Shown: positions 17,694-25,402 of the stretch, piece by piece
Layout: each line of letters begins with the position of its first letter
How positions within the stretch are numbered: the stretch's first letter is position 1
Assembly (NCBI RefSeq): GCF_038592985.1
Contig: NZ_CP151951.1
Coordinates: 1,107,001-1,171,000 of the forward strand
From: Paenibacillus sp. FSL R10-2782
GTDB taxonomy: Bacteria; Bacillota; Bacilli; Paenibacillales; Paenibacillaceae
Length of the DNA: 64,000 bases
Direction: 5' to 3'
Position numbers and translations under genes: made by a program
The notes under the pieces: generated by a model
Databases searched by the model: none
Told to the model about the DNA's origin: nothing
The model's input: only the letters and a program-made list of their open reading frames with translations

Positions 17694-17702
17694 AGGAGGT
17701 GA
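17694..17702 (+). promoter_or_regulatory. 5'-proximal Shine-Dalgarno-like sequence (possible mRNA stabiliser)
   Basis: AGGAGGTGA sits within a base or two of the predicted 5' end of the cellulase mRNA and about 170 bases before its real start. It is not followed by a convincing gene; a 12-codon frame (GTG 17699) starts inside it. In Bacillus such a stranded SD (STAB-SD of cry3A) binds the 30S subunit and protects mRNA from 5' exonuclease. Confidence 0.4.
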
Positions 17703-17735
17703 ACAAGGGATTAAACGACAAGCGTGTATCAAAGT

Positions 17736-17749
17736 AGAAAGCGCTTACC
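17736..17749 (+). promoter_or_regulatory. Candidate cre site in the cellulase leader
   Basis: AGAAAGCGCTTACC matches 12 of 14 cre positions and its core is a perfect AAGCGCTT palindrome. It lies about 45 bases after the predicted transcription start, where CcpA could block elongation. Confidence 0.5.
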
Positions 17750-17870
17750 TTATTACATCTATGAACGCCGATTTTTGGAGAAAGAAGGCGTAACTCACAC
17801 ATAATCATGTAACAATCAGGTACCGCCATAGGAAGATTCAACAAAATCTACGGAAAGATAGGTGAAGCAA

Positions 17871-20009
17871 TTGAAAACAAAGCAAGTGCTTCGTAAAGGC
17901 ATGAAGTATGCTTTTGCGCTATCACTCATTGCAAGCAGCTTTCTACCAGGTGCAGGATTTACGGATAAAATATATGCAGAATCCCATGTGGACAATCCTT
18001 ATATTGGGGCAACCAAGTATGTTAGTCCTGATTATGCGGCTAGCGTCGATACGTCGATTGCCCAGGTTACGGATTCTACACTGAAAGCGAAAATGCAAAC
18101 CGTCAAAACGTTCCCGACAGCCGTATGGCTTGATCGCATCGCTGCCATTAACGGCGGTGGAGGCAAGCTTGGCCTGGAAGCGCATTTGGATCAAGTGTTG
18201 GCGCAAAAGAAAGGCAACACACCGATTACGGCTGAGTTCATTGTTTATGATCTGCCAGGACGGGATTGCCATGCCTTGGCCTCCAATGGTGAGCTGCCGC
18301 TGACCCAAGCAGGTCTGGAAACGTACAAAAAGGATTATGTTGATAAAATTGCTGCTATTTTTGCCAATCCGAAGTATCAGGATATTCGCATCGTAGCGAT
18401 CATTGAACCAGACAGCTTGCCAAACCTGGTAACCAATCTGGATGATCCTAAATGTGCGCAAGCCAAATCAACAGGGATTTATGAAGCCGGGATCAAGTAT
18501 ACAATCAATAAGCTGAACGAGATTCCGAACGTCTACAAATATGTAGATATCGGTCACTCCGGTTGGTTGGGTTGGGATAACAACCGTTCAGCAACCGTCG
18601 CACTGTTCACGAATGTTTTCAGAGATACGAGCAAAGGACTGTCCAGCGTGGACGGCTTTATCACGAATACAGCCAATACTACACCGCTGACAGAGCCTAA
18701 TCTGCCCGATCCAAACCTGAATATCGGCGGACAGCCGATCAAATCATCCAAGTACTACGAATGGAATCCTAATTTCGATGAACTGGATTTCACAGAGTCC
18801 TTGCATAGAGATTTTATAAACGCAGGCTGGCCGAGCTCACTCGGTATGCTCATTGATACGGGCCGTAATGGATGGGGAGGACCTAACCGTCCGACTGCCG
18901 CTGTCGGCAGTGATATTAACTCCTATGTAAACTCAGGCCGTGTAGACAAACGCTCGCATCGCGGCAACTGGTGTAATAACAGCGGAGCAGGTATGGGTAC
19001 GCCGCCGCAAACAGCTCCAGCTTCCCATGTCGATGCTTATGTATGGGCGAAACCTCCGGGTGATTCCGATGGTTCCAGCTCGCTCATTCCGAACGATGAG
19101 GGTAAAGGCTTTGACCGTATGTGTGATCCTACCTATACAACCAAGGATGGCACATTAACAGATGCTTTACCGAATGCACCTATTTCAGGAGCATGGTTCC
19201 ATGATCAGTTTGTTATGCTGGTGCAAAATGCATATCCAGCGATTGTCCCTTCATCTGGTGGCGGAACAACTCCTACACCAGCCGCTCCGGCAGTACCAGC
19301 GGGCTTAAAGGCGACAGCGGGTAATGCGGAAGTGAAGCTGACTTGGAATGCGTCCACTGGGGCCGACAGCTACACGGTAAAACGTGCCACTAGCGAAGCA
19401 GGTCCTTTTACAGCCGTTGCGCCTCTTGTAACTGAAAGAGAGTACACAGATAAGGGGCTGACGAACGGAACAACTTACTTCTATGTTGTAAGTGCTACGA
19501 ATGCGAAAGGAACAAGTAAGGATTCCGCTGCGGTAAGCGCTGAACCTAAAGGAACACCGACAGATCCTACAGAACCAGCGGGTGATCTGGTTGTGATGTA
19601 TCGGGCCGGTGACACCGACCCAGCTAATAACGCAGTCAAGCCTTTCTTAAATCTGAAAAATAAAGGTACAACACCAGTGAAGCTGAGTGAGCTGAAAGTC
19701 CGGTATTATTTCACGAAAGATGGCAGCCAGGAGCTGCAATCCGCAGTAGACTATGCGCAAGTAGGCAATGATAATGTGCTGCGTACCTTTACAGACAACT
19801 ATATTGAAATTGGTTTCAATGCTGCTGCTGGCACGCTTGCTGCTGGAGCGCAAACAGGTGATATTCAGATCCGCATCAACAAAAGCGACTGGTCTAACCT
19901 GGACGAATCCAATGACTACTCCTTCGATCCAACCAAAACCTCTTATACAGAATGGAATAAAGTAACGTTATTCCATAATGATAAGCTGGTGTGGGGAATC
20001 GAGCCTTAG
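17871..20009 (+). CDS. Secreted GH6 cellobiohydrolase (GH6-FN3-CBM3)
   Basis: A 712-residue secreted cellulase. A signal peptide ends near residue 37 (KIYA/ES). The GH6 domain (about 40-465) has YDLPGRDCHALASNG with Asp132 and IIEPDSLPNLVTN with Asp181, equivalent to Asp175 and the acid Asp221 of Trichoderma Cel6A. Its length and the insert around SSKYYEWNPNFDELDF resemble bacterial exo-acting enzymes such as Cellulomonas CbhA, so cellobiose is probably released from chain ends. A Pro-rich linker, an FN3 domain (about 468-556) and a C-terminal family 3 cellulose-binding module (about 570-712) follow. I prefer TTG 17871 (AGGTGA 5 bases upstream) to GTG 17862. It stands alone between terminators. 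Confidence 0.93.
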   Translation: MKTKQVLRKGMKYAFALSLIASSFLPGAGFTDKIYAESHVDNPYIGATKYVSPDYAASVDTSIAQVTDSTLKAKMQTVKTFPTAVWLDRIAAINGGGGKLGLEAHLDQVLAQKKGNTPITAEFIVYDLPGRDCHALASNGELPLTQAGLETYKKDYVDKIAAIFANPKYQDIRIVAIIEPDSLPNLVTNLDDPKCAQAKSTGIYEAGIKYTINKLNEIPNVYKYVDIGHSGWLGWDNNRSATVALFTNVFRDTSKGLSSVDGFITNTANTTPLTEPNLPDPNLNIGGQPIKSSKYYEWNPNFDELDFTESLHRDFINAGWPSSLGMLIDTGRNGWGGPNRPTAAVGSDINSYVNSGRVDKRSHRGNWCNNSGAGMGTPPQTAPASHVDAYVWAKPPGDSDGSSSLIPNDEGKGFDRMCDPTYTTKDGTLTDALPNAPISGAWFHDQFVMLVQNAYPAIVPSSGGGTTPTPAAPAVPAGLKATAGNAEVKLTWNASTGADSYTVKRATSEAGPFTAVAPLVTEREYTDKGLTNGTTYFYVVSATNAKGTSKDSAAVSAEPKGTPTDPTEPAGDLVVMYRAGDTDPANNAVKPFLNLKNKGTTPVKLSELKVRYYFTKDGSQELQSAVDYAQVGNDNVLRTFTDNYIEIGFNAAAGTLAAGAQTGDIQIRINKSDWSNLDESNDYSFDPTKTSYTEWNKVTLFHNDKLVWGIEP

Positions 20010-20056
20010 GAATCAGGACAGAAGATGTGCGCTTAAGCAATGGAAGGGCCCCGAAG

Positions 20057-20088
20057 GAAAAGCTACGGCACACTGCCGTAGCTTTTTT
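20057..20088 (+). terminator. Intrinsic terminator after cellulase gene
   Basis: A 13-bp perfect stem (AAAAGCTACGGCA / TGCCGTAGCTTTT) with a CAC loop and a T6 run. Confidence 0.92.
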
Positions 20089-20182
20089 CGATCGTATTCA
20101 GATAAAGAACCTCATGATCAAGAGAATAAGCATTCAAATTGTGTATAATGAAAAAGAATGCTGTTCTACTGTGGAGGTCATC

Positions 20183-21118
20183 ATGAGTAAAAAGTTAATT
20201 TTAGATGTAGATACGGGTATCGACGATGCACTTGCCATTGCGTACGCGGTCCATTCGCCAGAATTGGAACTGCTTGGAATTACAACTACCTTTGGCAATA
20301 TCTCGGTGGAGGAGGCAACACGCAACTCACTGATCCTGCTGGAAAAGTTGGGTGTAGAGGCCCCGGTCGTATCTGGCGCTCACAAGCCGTATGGCCGAGA
20401 GCTGTTCAAGCCGTATTCTAGGCATATCCACGGCGAGGACGGGATTGGAAACCAGTTGAAGGGCTCGCCTTCCCGACAGGCAGCATCTGGGGATGCAGCA
20501 GATTTTATCATCGGACAGGCTCGTCACTATGAAGGCAAGCTTACCCTTGTAGCGGTGGGACCACTGACGAACCTTGCGATTGCACTGGATCGCTGTCCCG
20601 AACTGCCGCAATTGCTTGACCGTCTGATCATTATGGGCGGCGCGGTCACGGTAAAAGGCAACGTGACCCCAACGGCTGAAGCAAATATATATGCCGATCC
20701 TGAAGCCGCAGCCTACGTGTTGGGAGCAGGCTTCCCGCTCACGCTGGTTGGACTGGACGTAACCATGCAGACCCTGCTTCCTCAGCATGAAGTGGACAAA
20801 TGGCGTGAGCAAGGGACTGAGCTGGGCACCTTTATGGCAGATATGACGGACTTCTATATGGAAGCCTATCGTAATTTCAGACCCGGTATCGCGGGCTGTG
20901 CTTTGCATGATCCGTTGGCCGTAGGGCTGGCGATTGATTCCAGCTTTGTGGAGACGCGCCCGATGCACATTGCCGTCGAGGTGGGGGATTCCGCCGAGGT
21001 TGGTCGTACCCGTGAAGTAACGGACAAGGATCAAGCTCATTTACAGACAAGTATTGACGTGGCACTTGAAGTGGATGCGGATCGGTTTTTGCGTCATTTT
21101 CTGAGTCGGGTGGTATAA
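20183..21118 (+). CDS. Inosine/uridine-preferring nucleoside hydrolase
   Basis: A 311-residue cytosolic hydrolase that releases the base from ribonucleosides. The calcium and ribose-binding loop DVDTGIDDA is at residues 8-16; VAVGPLTNLAIAL, a central region with GNVTPTAEANIYADPEAA and a C-terminal HDPLAVGLAI complete the IunH/Rih signature. The length is normal for the family. GGAGGT precedes the ATG at 20183. A -10-like TATAAT lies at 20143-20148 but no clear -35. A long hairpin follows, so the gene is probably monocistronic. Base preference cannot be told from sequence alone. Confidence 0.92.
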   Translation: MSKKLILDVDTGIDDALAIAYAVHSPELELLGITTTFGNISVEEATRNSLILLEKLGVEAPVVSGAHKPYGRELFKPYSRHIHGEDGIGNQLKGSPSRQAASGDAADFIIGQARHYEGKLTLVAVGPLTNLAIALDRCPELPQLLDRLIIMGGAVTVKGNVTPTAEANIYADPEAAAYVLGAGFPLTLVGLDVTMQTLLPQHEVDKWREQGTELGTFMADMTDFYMEAYRNFRPGIAGCALHDPLAVGLAIDSSFVETRPMHIAVEVGDSAEVGRTREVTDKDQAHLQTSIDVALEVDADRFLRHFLSRVV

Positions 21119-21125
21119 AAAAATA

Positions 21126-21169
21126 ATACACAAAATTGCCGATGGCACTGCATCGGCAATTTTGTGTAT
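21126..21169 (+). terminator. 19-bp perfect inverted repeat, terminator-like
   Basis: ATACACAAAATTGCCGATG pairs perfectly with 21151-21169 around a 6-base loop. The 3' arm is T-rich but there is no long T run after it. It lies between nucleoside hydrolase and the PAS kinase gene and probably terminates in either direction. Confidence 0.65.
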
Positions 21170-21218
21170 GCATGTAAGGCTGCGCCGCCCTCATAAACCA
21201 CAAAGGAGGAGATTTATT

Positions 21219-23894
21219 GTGTTTTCTGCTGCTCAACGACTGCCTTTGCTGGAACACATGTACAATCATGCCCCGACAGGGATAGCCATTTTTTCGAGGG
21301 GCGGAAAATGTCTGTACGTTAATCCCGCTCTTTGTCACATGGTCGGATATAAGCAGGAGGAATTGCTGCAAACCCGATATTATCATTTGCTGTATCAAGG
21401 AGACAAAGATCGACAAGCGTTGCGAGACGTCTATGCGGGCTGGCTGAAAGCTACGGATCAAGTGTACAAGGCAGAGCTTCGTTTAAGACATCAGCGGGGA
21501 ATCTCCGTCTGGTTATCGCTGGAATTAACGATATTTGATGACCCGGCTATGGGTCAAACGTATCTGATTGCCTACGCGATGGACATCACAGAAAAAAAAG
21601 ACATGCAGCAGGTACTCTCGGACAATGAGGACTTGTACATGCTGATTACAGAAAATACGCCAGATGTGATTTCGTTCAGCACGCCGGATGGCAACCTTCA
21701 ATATGTTTCTCCTTCGGTAGAAAAACTTCTTGGCTACACTAGGCAGGAAATGCTCGGCAAAAAACGGCTCGAATTTTATCATGCAGAAGATGCCGATTAT
21801 ATGCGCGTACATGGAATCTTCCAGGAAACAGGTATTATGAAGCGGCGTGTTCGTCACAAGGACGGGCATTATTTGTGGCTGGAAGTGTCATATCGCATCA
21901 TTCGGGATGAGGAAGGCAAAATCAAACGAGTTCTGTCCATCGGCCGCAACATCACGGAGCGCCAGAAGAGTGAGGATAATCTTGCAAAAGCCCAGCAACT
22001 GGCGATGTTTGGTTCATGGGACTGGGATTTGGTTAACGATGTTTTGCATTTTTCCAAGGAATTCTGCAGTATTTTCGGCTTTAGCGTAAAGCCGGTCGAG
22101 ACAAGTATTGATTCTTTTCTAGATGCTATTCATCCAGAGGATAAAGAGCGAATGATCGAGATCATTACGAACGTCATTTTAAAAGGGATTCATAAAGAAA
22201 CCTTTTATCGGATTGTACTGCCTAATGGTGAACAGAAAGTGCTGCGTTCGATCTGGGAAGCGGAAATGGACGAGCGCGGAGAACAGCCGATTCAAATTGT
22301 CGGTATGGTACAGGATGTCACGGAGCACCAAAAAATGGAGCAACGTCTTCGTGAAAGTGAAAACCGTTATAAATCGCTGTTTCAGCATAACCCGCTCGGC
22401 ATATGCGCCATGAATATGGAAGGTCAAATCCTGAGTGTGAATCCCAGTCTGGAGGAACTTATCGGTTATACAAGGAAGGAACTGCTTGAGGCTGGATTTC
22501 TTGCGATGGCTTCTTCTGAGGAACGGGACAAGATCAGGCATCATATGGAGCTGGCCAAACAGGGAGAAACGCAAACCTATGAATCAGAGTTCATACATAA
22601 GGATGGGGAGCGTCTGTCTATCAAGGTAACCAATATTCCGATTTTTGTGCATGAGCATATTGTCGGCTGCTATGGCATTATTGAAAATGTCACTCCTCTC
22701 AAAAGCTACATCGCCCAGATCGAAAAGCTCAGCAACGAGCATTCACTCATTCTGAACGCCGTATCCGAAGGCATTGTGGGTCTGAGCACCGAGGGGCATG
22801 TCCGTTTTATGAATCCGGCGGCGGTCGAAATGTTTGGAGTGGGATCGGAAAACCCACTGAGCGGGACATGCACGGATATGATTCGCCATGTCGATGAGAT
22901 AAGCAGACATTACCCGGATGAGCAGCCATCCATTCTTCAGGCGATCCGAAGTGGTGCTTCTTATCAGGCTGAGGAAGCCGTATTTTGGAAAAAAGACGGG
23001 TCCAGCTTCCTCGTCTCATACCGGATCAGTCCCCTGATGGATAATGGAGAGCGTAAAGGGGCCGTAATGGTTTTTGTAGATATGACGAATGAGAAGGAAA
23101 TCATCCGGGCCAAGGAATCTGCCGAGCGGGCCGACCGGGCCAAGTCAGAATTTCTTTCTGTGATGAGCCATGAGCTTCGTACACCGATGAACGGAATTAT
23201 CGGGATGGCCGGGTTGCTCGCAGATACTGAATTGGATGAGGAACAGCGGAGCTATATCGATATTATTACCAATAGCAGCAGTGCTTTAATGCAGATATTG
23301 AATGAAATACTGGATTTGAGCAAAATTGAGGCTGGAAAAATGGCGTTGCTGCACGAACCTTTTGAACTTGAGGATATGATGGGCAGTGTGGCGGATCTAT
23401 TTCTCAAGCAGGCTATGGAAAAAGACATTAAGCTGGAGTGGCATGTGGATCAGGAATTGCCGGGGGTCCTTGTCGGTGACCATGTGCGTATCCGGCAGGT
23501 GCTGGTGAATTTGGTGAGCAATGCAATCAAATTTACGGAGCGAGGGCGTGTAAATATCTTTGCCGAGAGCAAGGCTTACAGCAGCCGTAAAAAGAAATGC
23601 TTGGTTGAGTTCACTGTAACCGATACCGGGATCGGTATTCCCGCAGATCGCCAGCATCTATTGTTTCAGCCTTTTTCCCAGCTCCATCCGGCACTGAATC
23701 GAAAATATGGAGGAACAGGCTTGGGGCTGTCTATCTGCAAAAACCTGGTCAGTCTGATGGGCGGCTCCATTGGTGTGGATAGTGACGAGGCCAGAGGAGC
23801 CACGTTCCGGTTTCAGCTAGATCTTATGCTGCCAGAAGGGGAAGCGCTTGCGAATATAAGCCGTGACGAGCCTTACGAATCAACGGAATGCTAA
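21219..23894 (+). CDS. Cytosolic multi-PAS sensor histidine kinase
   Basis: An 891-residue kinase without membrane segments. Five PAS-like modules are recognisable by their starts: [12 protein letters not shown] (about 12), [12 protein letters not shown] (about 140), [11 protein letters not shown] (about 265), [12 protein letters not shown] (about 385) and [12 protein letters not shown] (about 510). Then follow HisKA with [11 protein letters not shown] (His651), and HATPase with DTGIGIP and GGTGLGLSI. The class resembles hybrid kinases, but there is no receiver domain and no regulator gene next to it, so it is an orphan kinase; input to a phosphorelay is one possibility. GTG 21219 is chosen because AAAGGAGGAG lies 7 bases before it. 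Sensed signals (redox, oxygen, small ligands) cannot be told; no haem-binding motif was evident. Confidence 0.9.
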   Translation: MFSAAQRLPLLEHMYNHAPTGIAIFSRGGKCLYVNPALCHMVGYKQEELLQTRYYHLLYQGDKDRQALRDVYAGWLKATDQVYKAELRLRHQRGISVWLSLELTIFDDPAMGQTYLIAYAMDITEKKDMQQVLSDNEDLYMLITENTPDVISFSTPDGNLQYVSPSVEKLLGYTRQEMLGKKRLEFYHAEDADYMRVHGIFQETGIMKRRVRHKDGHYLWLEVSYRIIRDEEGKIKRVLSIGRNITERQKSEDNLAKAQQLAMFGSWDWDLVNDVLHFSKEFCSIFGFSVKPVETSIDSFLDAIHPEDKERMIEIITNVILKGIHKETFYRIVLPNGEQKVLRSIWEAEMDERGEQPIQIVGMVQDVTEHQKMEQRLRESENRYKSLFQHNPLGICAMNMEGQILSVNPSLEELIGYTRKELLEAGFLAMASSEERDKIRHHMELAKQGETQTYESEFIHKDGERLSIKVTNIPIFVHEHIVGCYGIIENVTPLKSYIAQIEKLSNEHSLILNAVSEGIVGLSTEGHVRFMNPAAVEMFGVGSENPLSGTCTDMIRHVDEISRHYPDEQPSILQAIRSGASYQAEEAVFWKKDGSSFLVSYRISPLMDNGERKGAVMVFVDMTNEKEIIRAKESAERADRAKSEFLSVMSHELRTPMNGIIGMAGLLADTELDEEQRSYIDIITNSSSALMQILNEILDLSKIEAGKMALLHEPFELEDMMGSVADLFLKQAMEKDIKLEWHVDQELPGVLVGDHVRIRQVLVNLVSNAIKFTERGRVNIFAESKAYSSRKKKCLVEFTVTDTGIGIPADRQHLLFQPFSQLHPALNRKYGGTGLGLSICKNLVSLMGGSIGVDSDEARGATFRFQLDLMLPEGEALANISRDEPYESTEC

Positions 23895-23897
23895 AAG

Positions 23898-23938
23898 AAA
23901 TAGCCAGTCGTGGTACTTAATGCATCATGGCTATTTTT
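23898..23938 (+). terminator. Hairpin terminator after PAS kinase
   Basis: AAATAGCCA (23898-23906) pairs with TGGCTATTT (23928-23936), followed by a short T run. Confidence 0.65.
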
Positions 23939-23967
23939 ATGATAAGCGAAATATTAACGATGATTTC

Positions 23968-23996
23968 AAGACCAGCTTTCTGAGTTGGTCTTTTTT
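23968..23996 (+). terminator. Second intrinsic terminator before the GntR operon
   Basis: AAGACCAGC (23968-23976) pairs with GTTGGTCTT (23984-23992, one G-T pair) and is followed by Ts. It insulates the ytrA-like operon from the kinase gene. Confidence 0.75.
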
Positions 23997-24021
23997 CTGT
24001 GAGAAATCCCCAAAGAAATGA

Positions 24022-24070
24022 TTGACAAACTGTTCTAACTGTACTATTAATAATAGTACAGTTAGAACAG
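24022..24070 (+). promoter_or_regulatory. Promoter and 41-bp perfect palindromic operator of the GntR/ABC operon
   Basis: A consensus -35 TTGACA (24022-24027) is followed after 17 bases by TATTAA as the probable -10. From 24030 to 24070 the DNA is a perfect palindrome: 20 bases (CTGTTCTAACTGTACTATTA), one central A, and the exact reverse complement. It covers the spacer, -10 and start of transcription. YtrA-type GntR repressors bind such inverted repeats in front of their own operons, so autoregulation is very likely. Confidence 0.8.
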
Positions 24071-24117
24071 ATAGAGGATGCAGATGAACCTGATCAAGTC
24101 TTGAAAGGAGGAAGTCC

Positions 24118-24507
24118 ATGTTCGAGCTGGATATCCGCAGCCGCAAGCCGATCTACGAACAGCTAACGGACAAGGTAAAGGAAATGATTGTATACGGATC
24201 GCTTCAGCCGGATGAGCAATTGCCTTCGGTACGGGTTTTATCCGCTCAGCTTACGGTAAACCCCAACACGATTCAGAAGGCGTATCGAGAGCTGGAACGC
24301 GAAGGATACATTTATTCCGTCCAAGGCAAGGGCAGCTTTGTCACCCCCGCCGAGCATCAGCCGCAGCAAATGAAGCGGGATGAGATTCGGGCGGCCCTAT
24401 TGAAACAGATGATCGAAGCTGTCCATTTCGGTTTTACGCAGCAGGAAGTGGACGCCTTATACGTGGAAGCTACGCAATTGAAGGAAAGGGGGATGTCCCT
24501 TGATTGA
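24118..24507 (+). CDS. ytrA: GntR-family repressor, YtrA subfamily
   Basis: A 129-residue regulator: winged helix-turn-helix (residues about 10-75; RKPIYEQLTDKVKEMIVYGS and LSAQLTVNPNTIQKAYRELE) and a short two-helix C-terminal tail, the hallmark of the YtrA subfamily, which has no large effector domain. It is the first gene of an operon with an ABC ATPase and a permease. AAAGGAGG lies before the ATG. Its stop overlaps the next start. It should repress its own operon through the palindrome at 24030-24070 and respond to cell-envelope stress, as YtrA does in Bacillus; the signal here is unknown. Confidence 0.92.
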   Translation: MFELDIRSRKPIYEQLTDKVKEMIVYGSLQPDEQLPSVRVLSAQLTVNPNTIQKAYRELEREGYIYSVQGKGSFVTPAEHQPQQMKRDEIRAALLKQMIEAVHFGFTQQEVDALYVEATQLKERGMSLD

Positions 24508-25402
24508 ATTAAGGGAAGTCACAAAGACATTTACAGAAGAAAAGGCTGTCGATCAGCTCGCCCTTACGGTGAAGAAAGGCTCTATTTTTGGACTTTTGGG
24601 CTCCAACGGAGCAGGTAAAACGACGCTGCTCAAAATCGTCGCCGGGATTTACAGACCGGATACTGGCAAGGTGCTAATCGGTGGACAGCCGGTGTATGAG
24701 CAGCCAGAAGTCAAGCAGCGCATTCTGTTTATGCCGGATACTCCTTATTTTTTCCCGCAAGCGACGATTCGCCAGATGGCCCGGTTTTACCGCTCCATTT
24801 ATCCGAGCTGGAGTGAGGAACGCTACATACAGCTTACCAATATTTTCAAGCTTGACCCGAAGCGTAAACTTCACCGTTTTTCCAAGGGGATGAAACGGCA
24901 GGCCGCATTTTTGCTCGCCTTGAGCTGCATGCCTGAGCTGTTAATTTTGGATGAGCCGATTGACGGACTGGACCCGGTGATGCGCAGAATGATCAAGAAT
25001 TTGCTGTTCCAGGAAACCGCCGCACGGGAGATGACTGTCGTGATCTCATCCCATAATTTGCGTGAAATTGAAGACATGTGTGATCATGTCGGCATTATGC
25101 ATCAGGGACGTATGTTGTTGGAAAAAGAAGTTGACGACCTCAAGTCCGATACGCATAAGGTGCAGGTTGCCTTTCGTGACAGCAAGCATGAGGAAGCCAT
25201 CTGTGGACAACTTCCGGTTGTACATAAGGAACGCAGAGGCAGTGTTCTGCTGCTTATTATCCGGGGGGAACGAGAGCGGATTACAGAAACGATTCAGGCG
25301 TATGAGCCGCATGTGTTCGATTTGCTGCCGTTGACGCTGGAGGAAATTTTCATTTATGAAATGGAGGACGCAGGTTATGACATCCAACCGATTCTTCTGT
25401 AG
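24500..25402 (+). CDS. ytrB: ABC transporter ATP-binding protein (YtrB-like)
   Basis: A 300-residue ATPase: Walker A GSNGAGKTT (about 35-43), a signature region in which the canonical LSGGQ is replaced by FSKGMKRQ, Walker B LLILDEPIDGLD and the switch ISSHNLREIEDMCDHVG. This SKGMK-type signature is usual in ABC-2 and YtrB-like ATPases. The TTG at 24500 follows AAAGGGGG by 7 bases and overlaps the regulator stop by 8 bases. It must energise the membrane protein encoded by the next, overlapping gene. Expected role: export or envelope-stress response; substrate unknown. Confidence 0.9.
   Translation: MIELREVTKTFTEEKAVDQLALTVKKGSIFGLLGSNGAGKTTLLKIVAGIYRPDTGKVLIGGQPVYEQPEVKQRILFMPDTPYFFPQATIRQMARFYRSIYPSWSEERYIQLTNIFKLDPKRKLHRFSKGMKRQAAFLLALSCMPELLILDEPIDGLDPVMRRMIKNLLFQETAAREMTVVISSHNLREIEDMCDHVGIMHQGRMLLEKEVDDLKSDTHKVQVAFRDSKHEEAICGQLPVVHKERRGSVLLLIIRGERERITETIQAYEPHVFDLLPLTLEEIFIYEMEDAGYDIQPILL

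Noticed and set aside
17699..17737. 12-codon leader peptide (GTG start) in the cellulase leader
   Set aside because: Its start lies inside the SD itself, so no normal spacing; treated as part of the stranded SD.
20327..21040. 237-residue open frame on the minus strand
   Set aside because: Shadow of nucleoside hydrolase.
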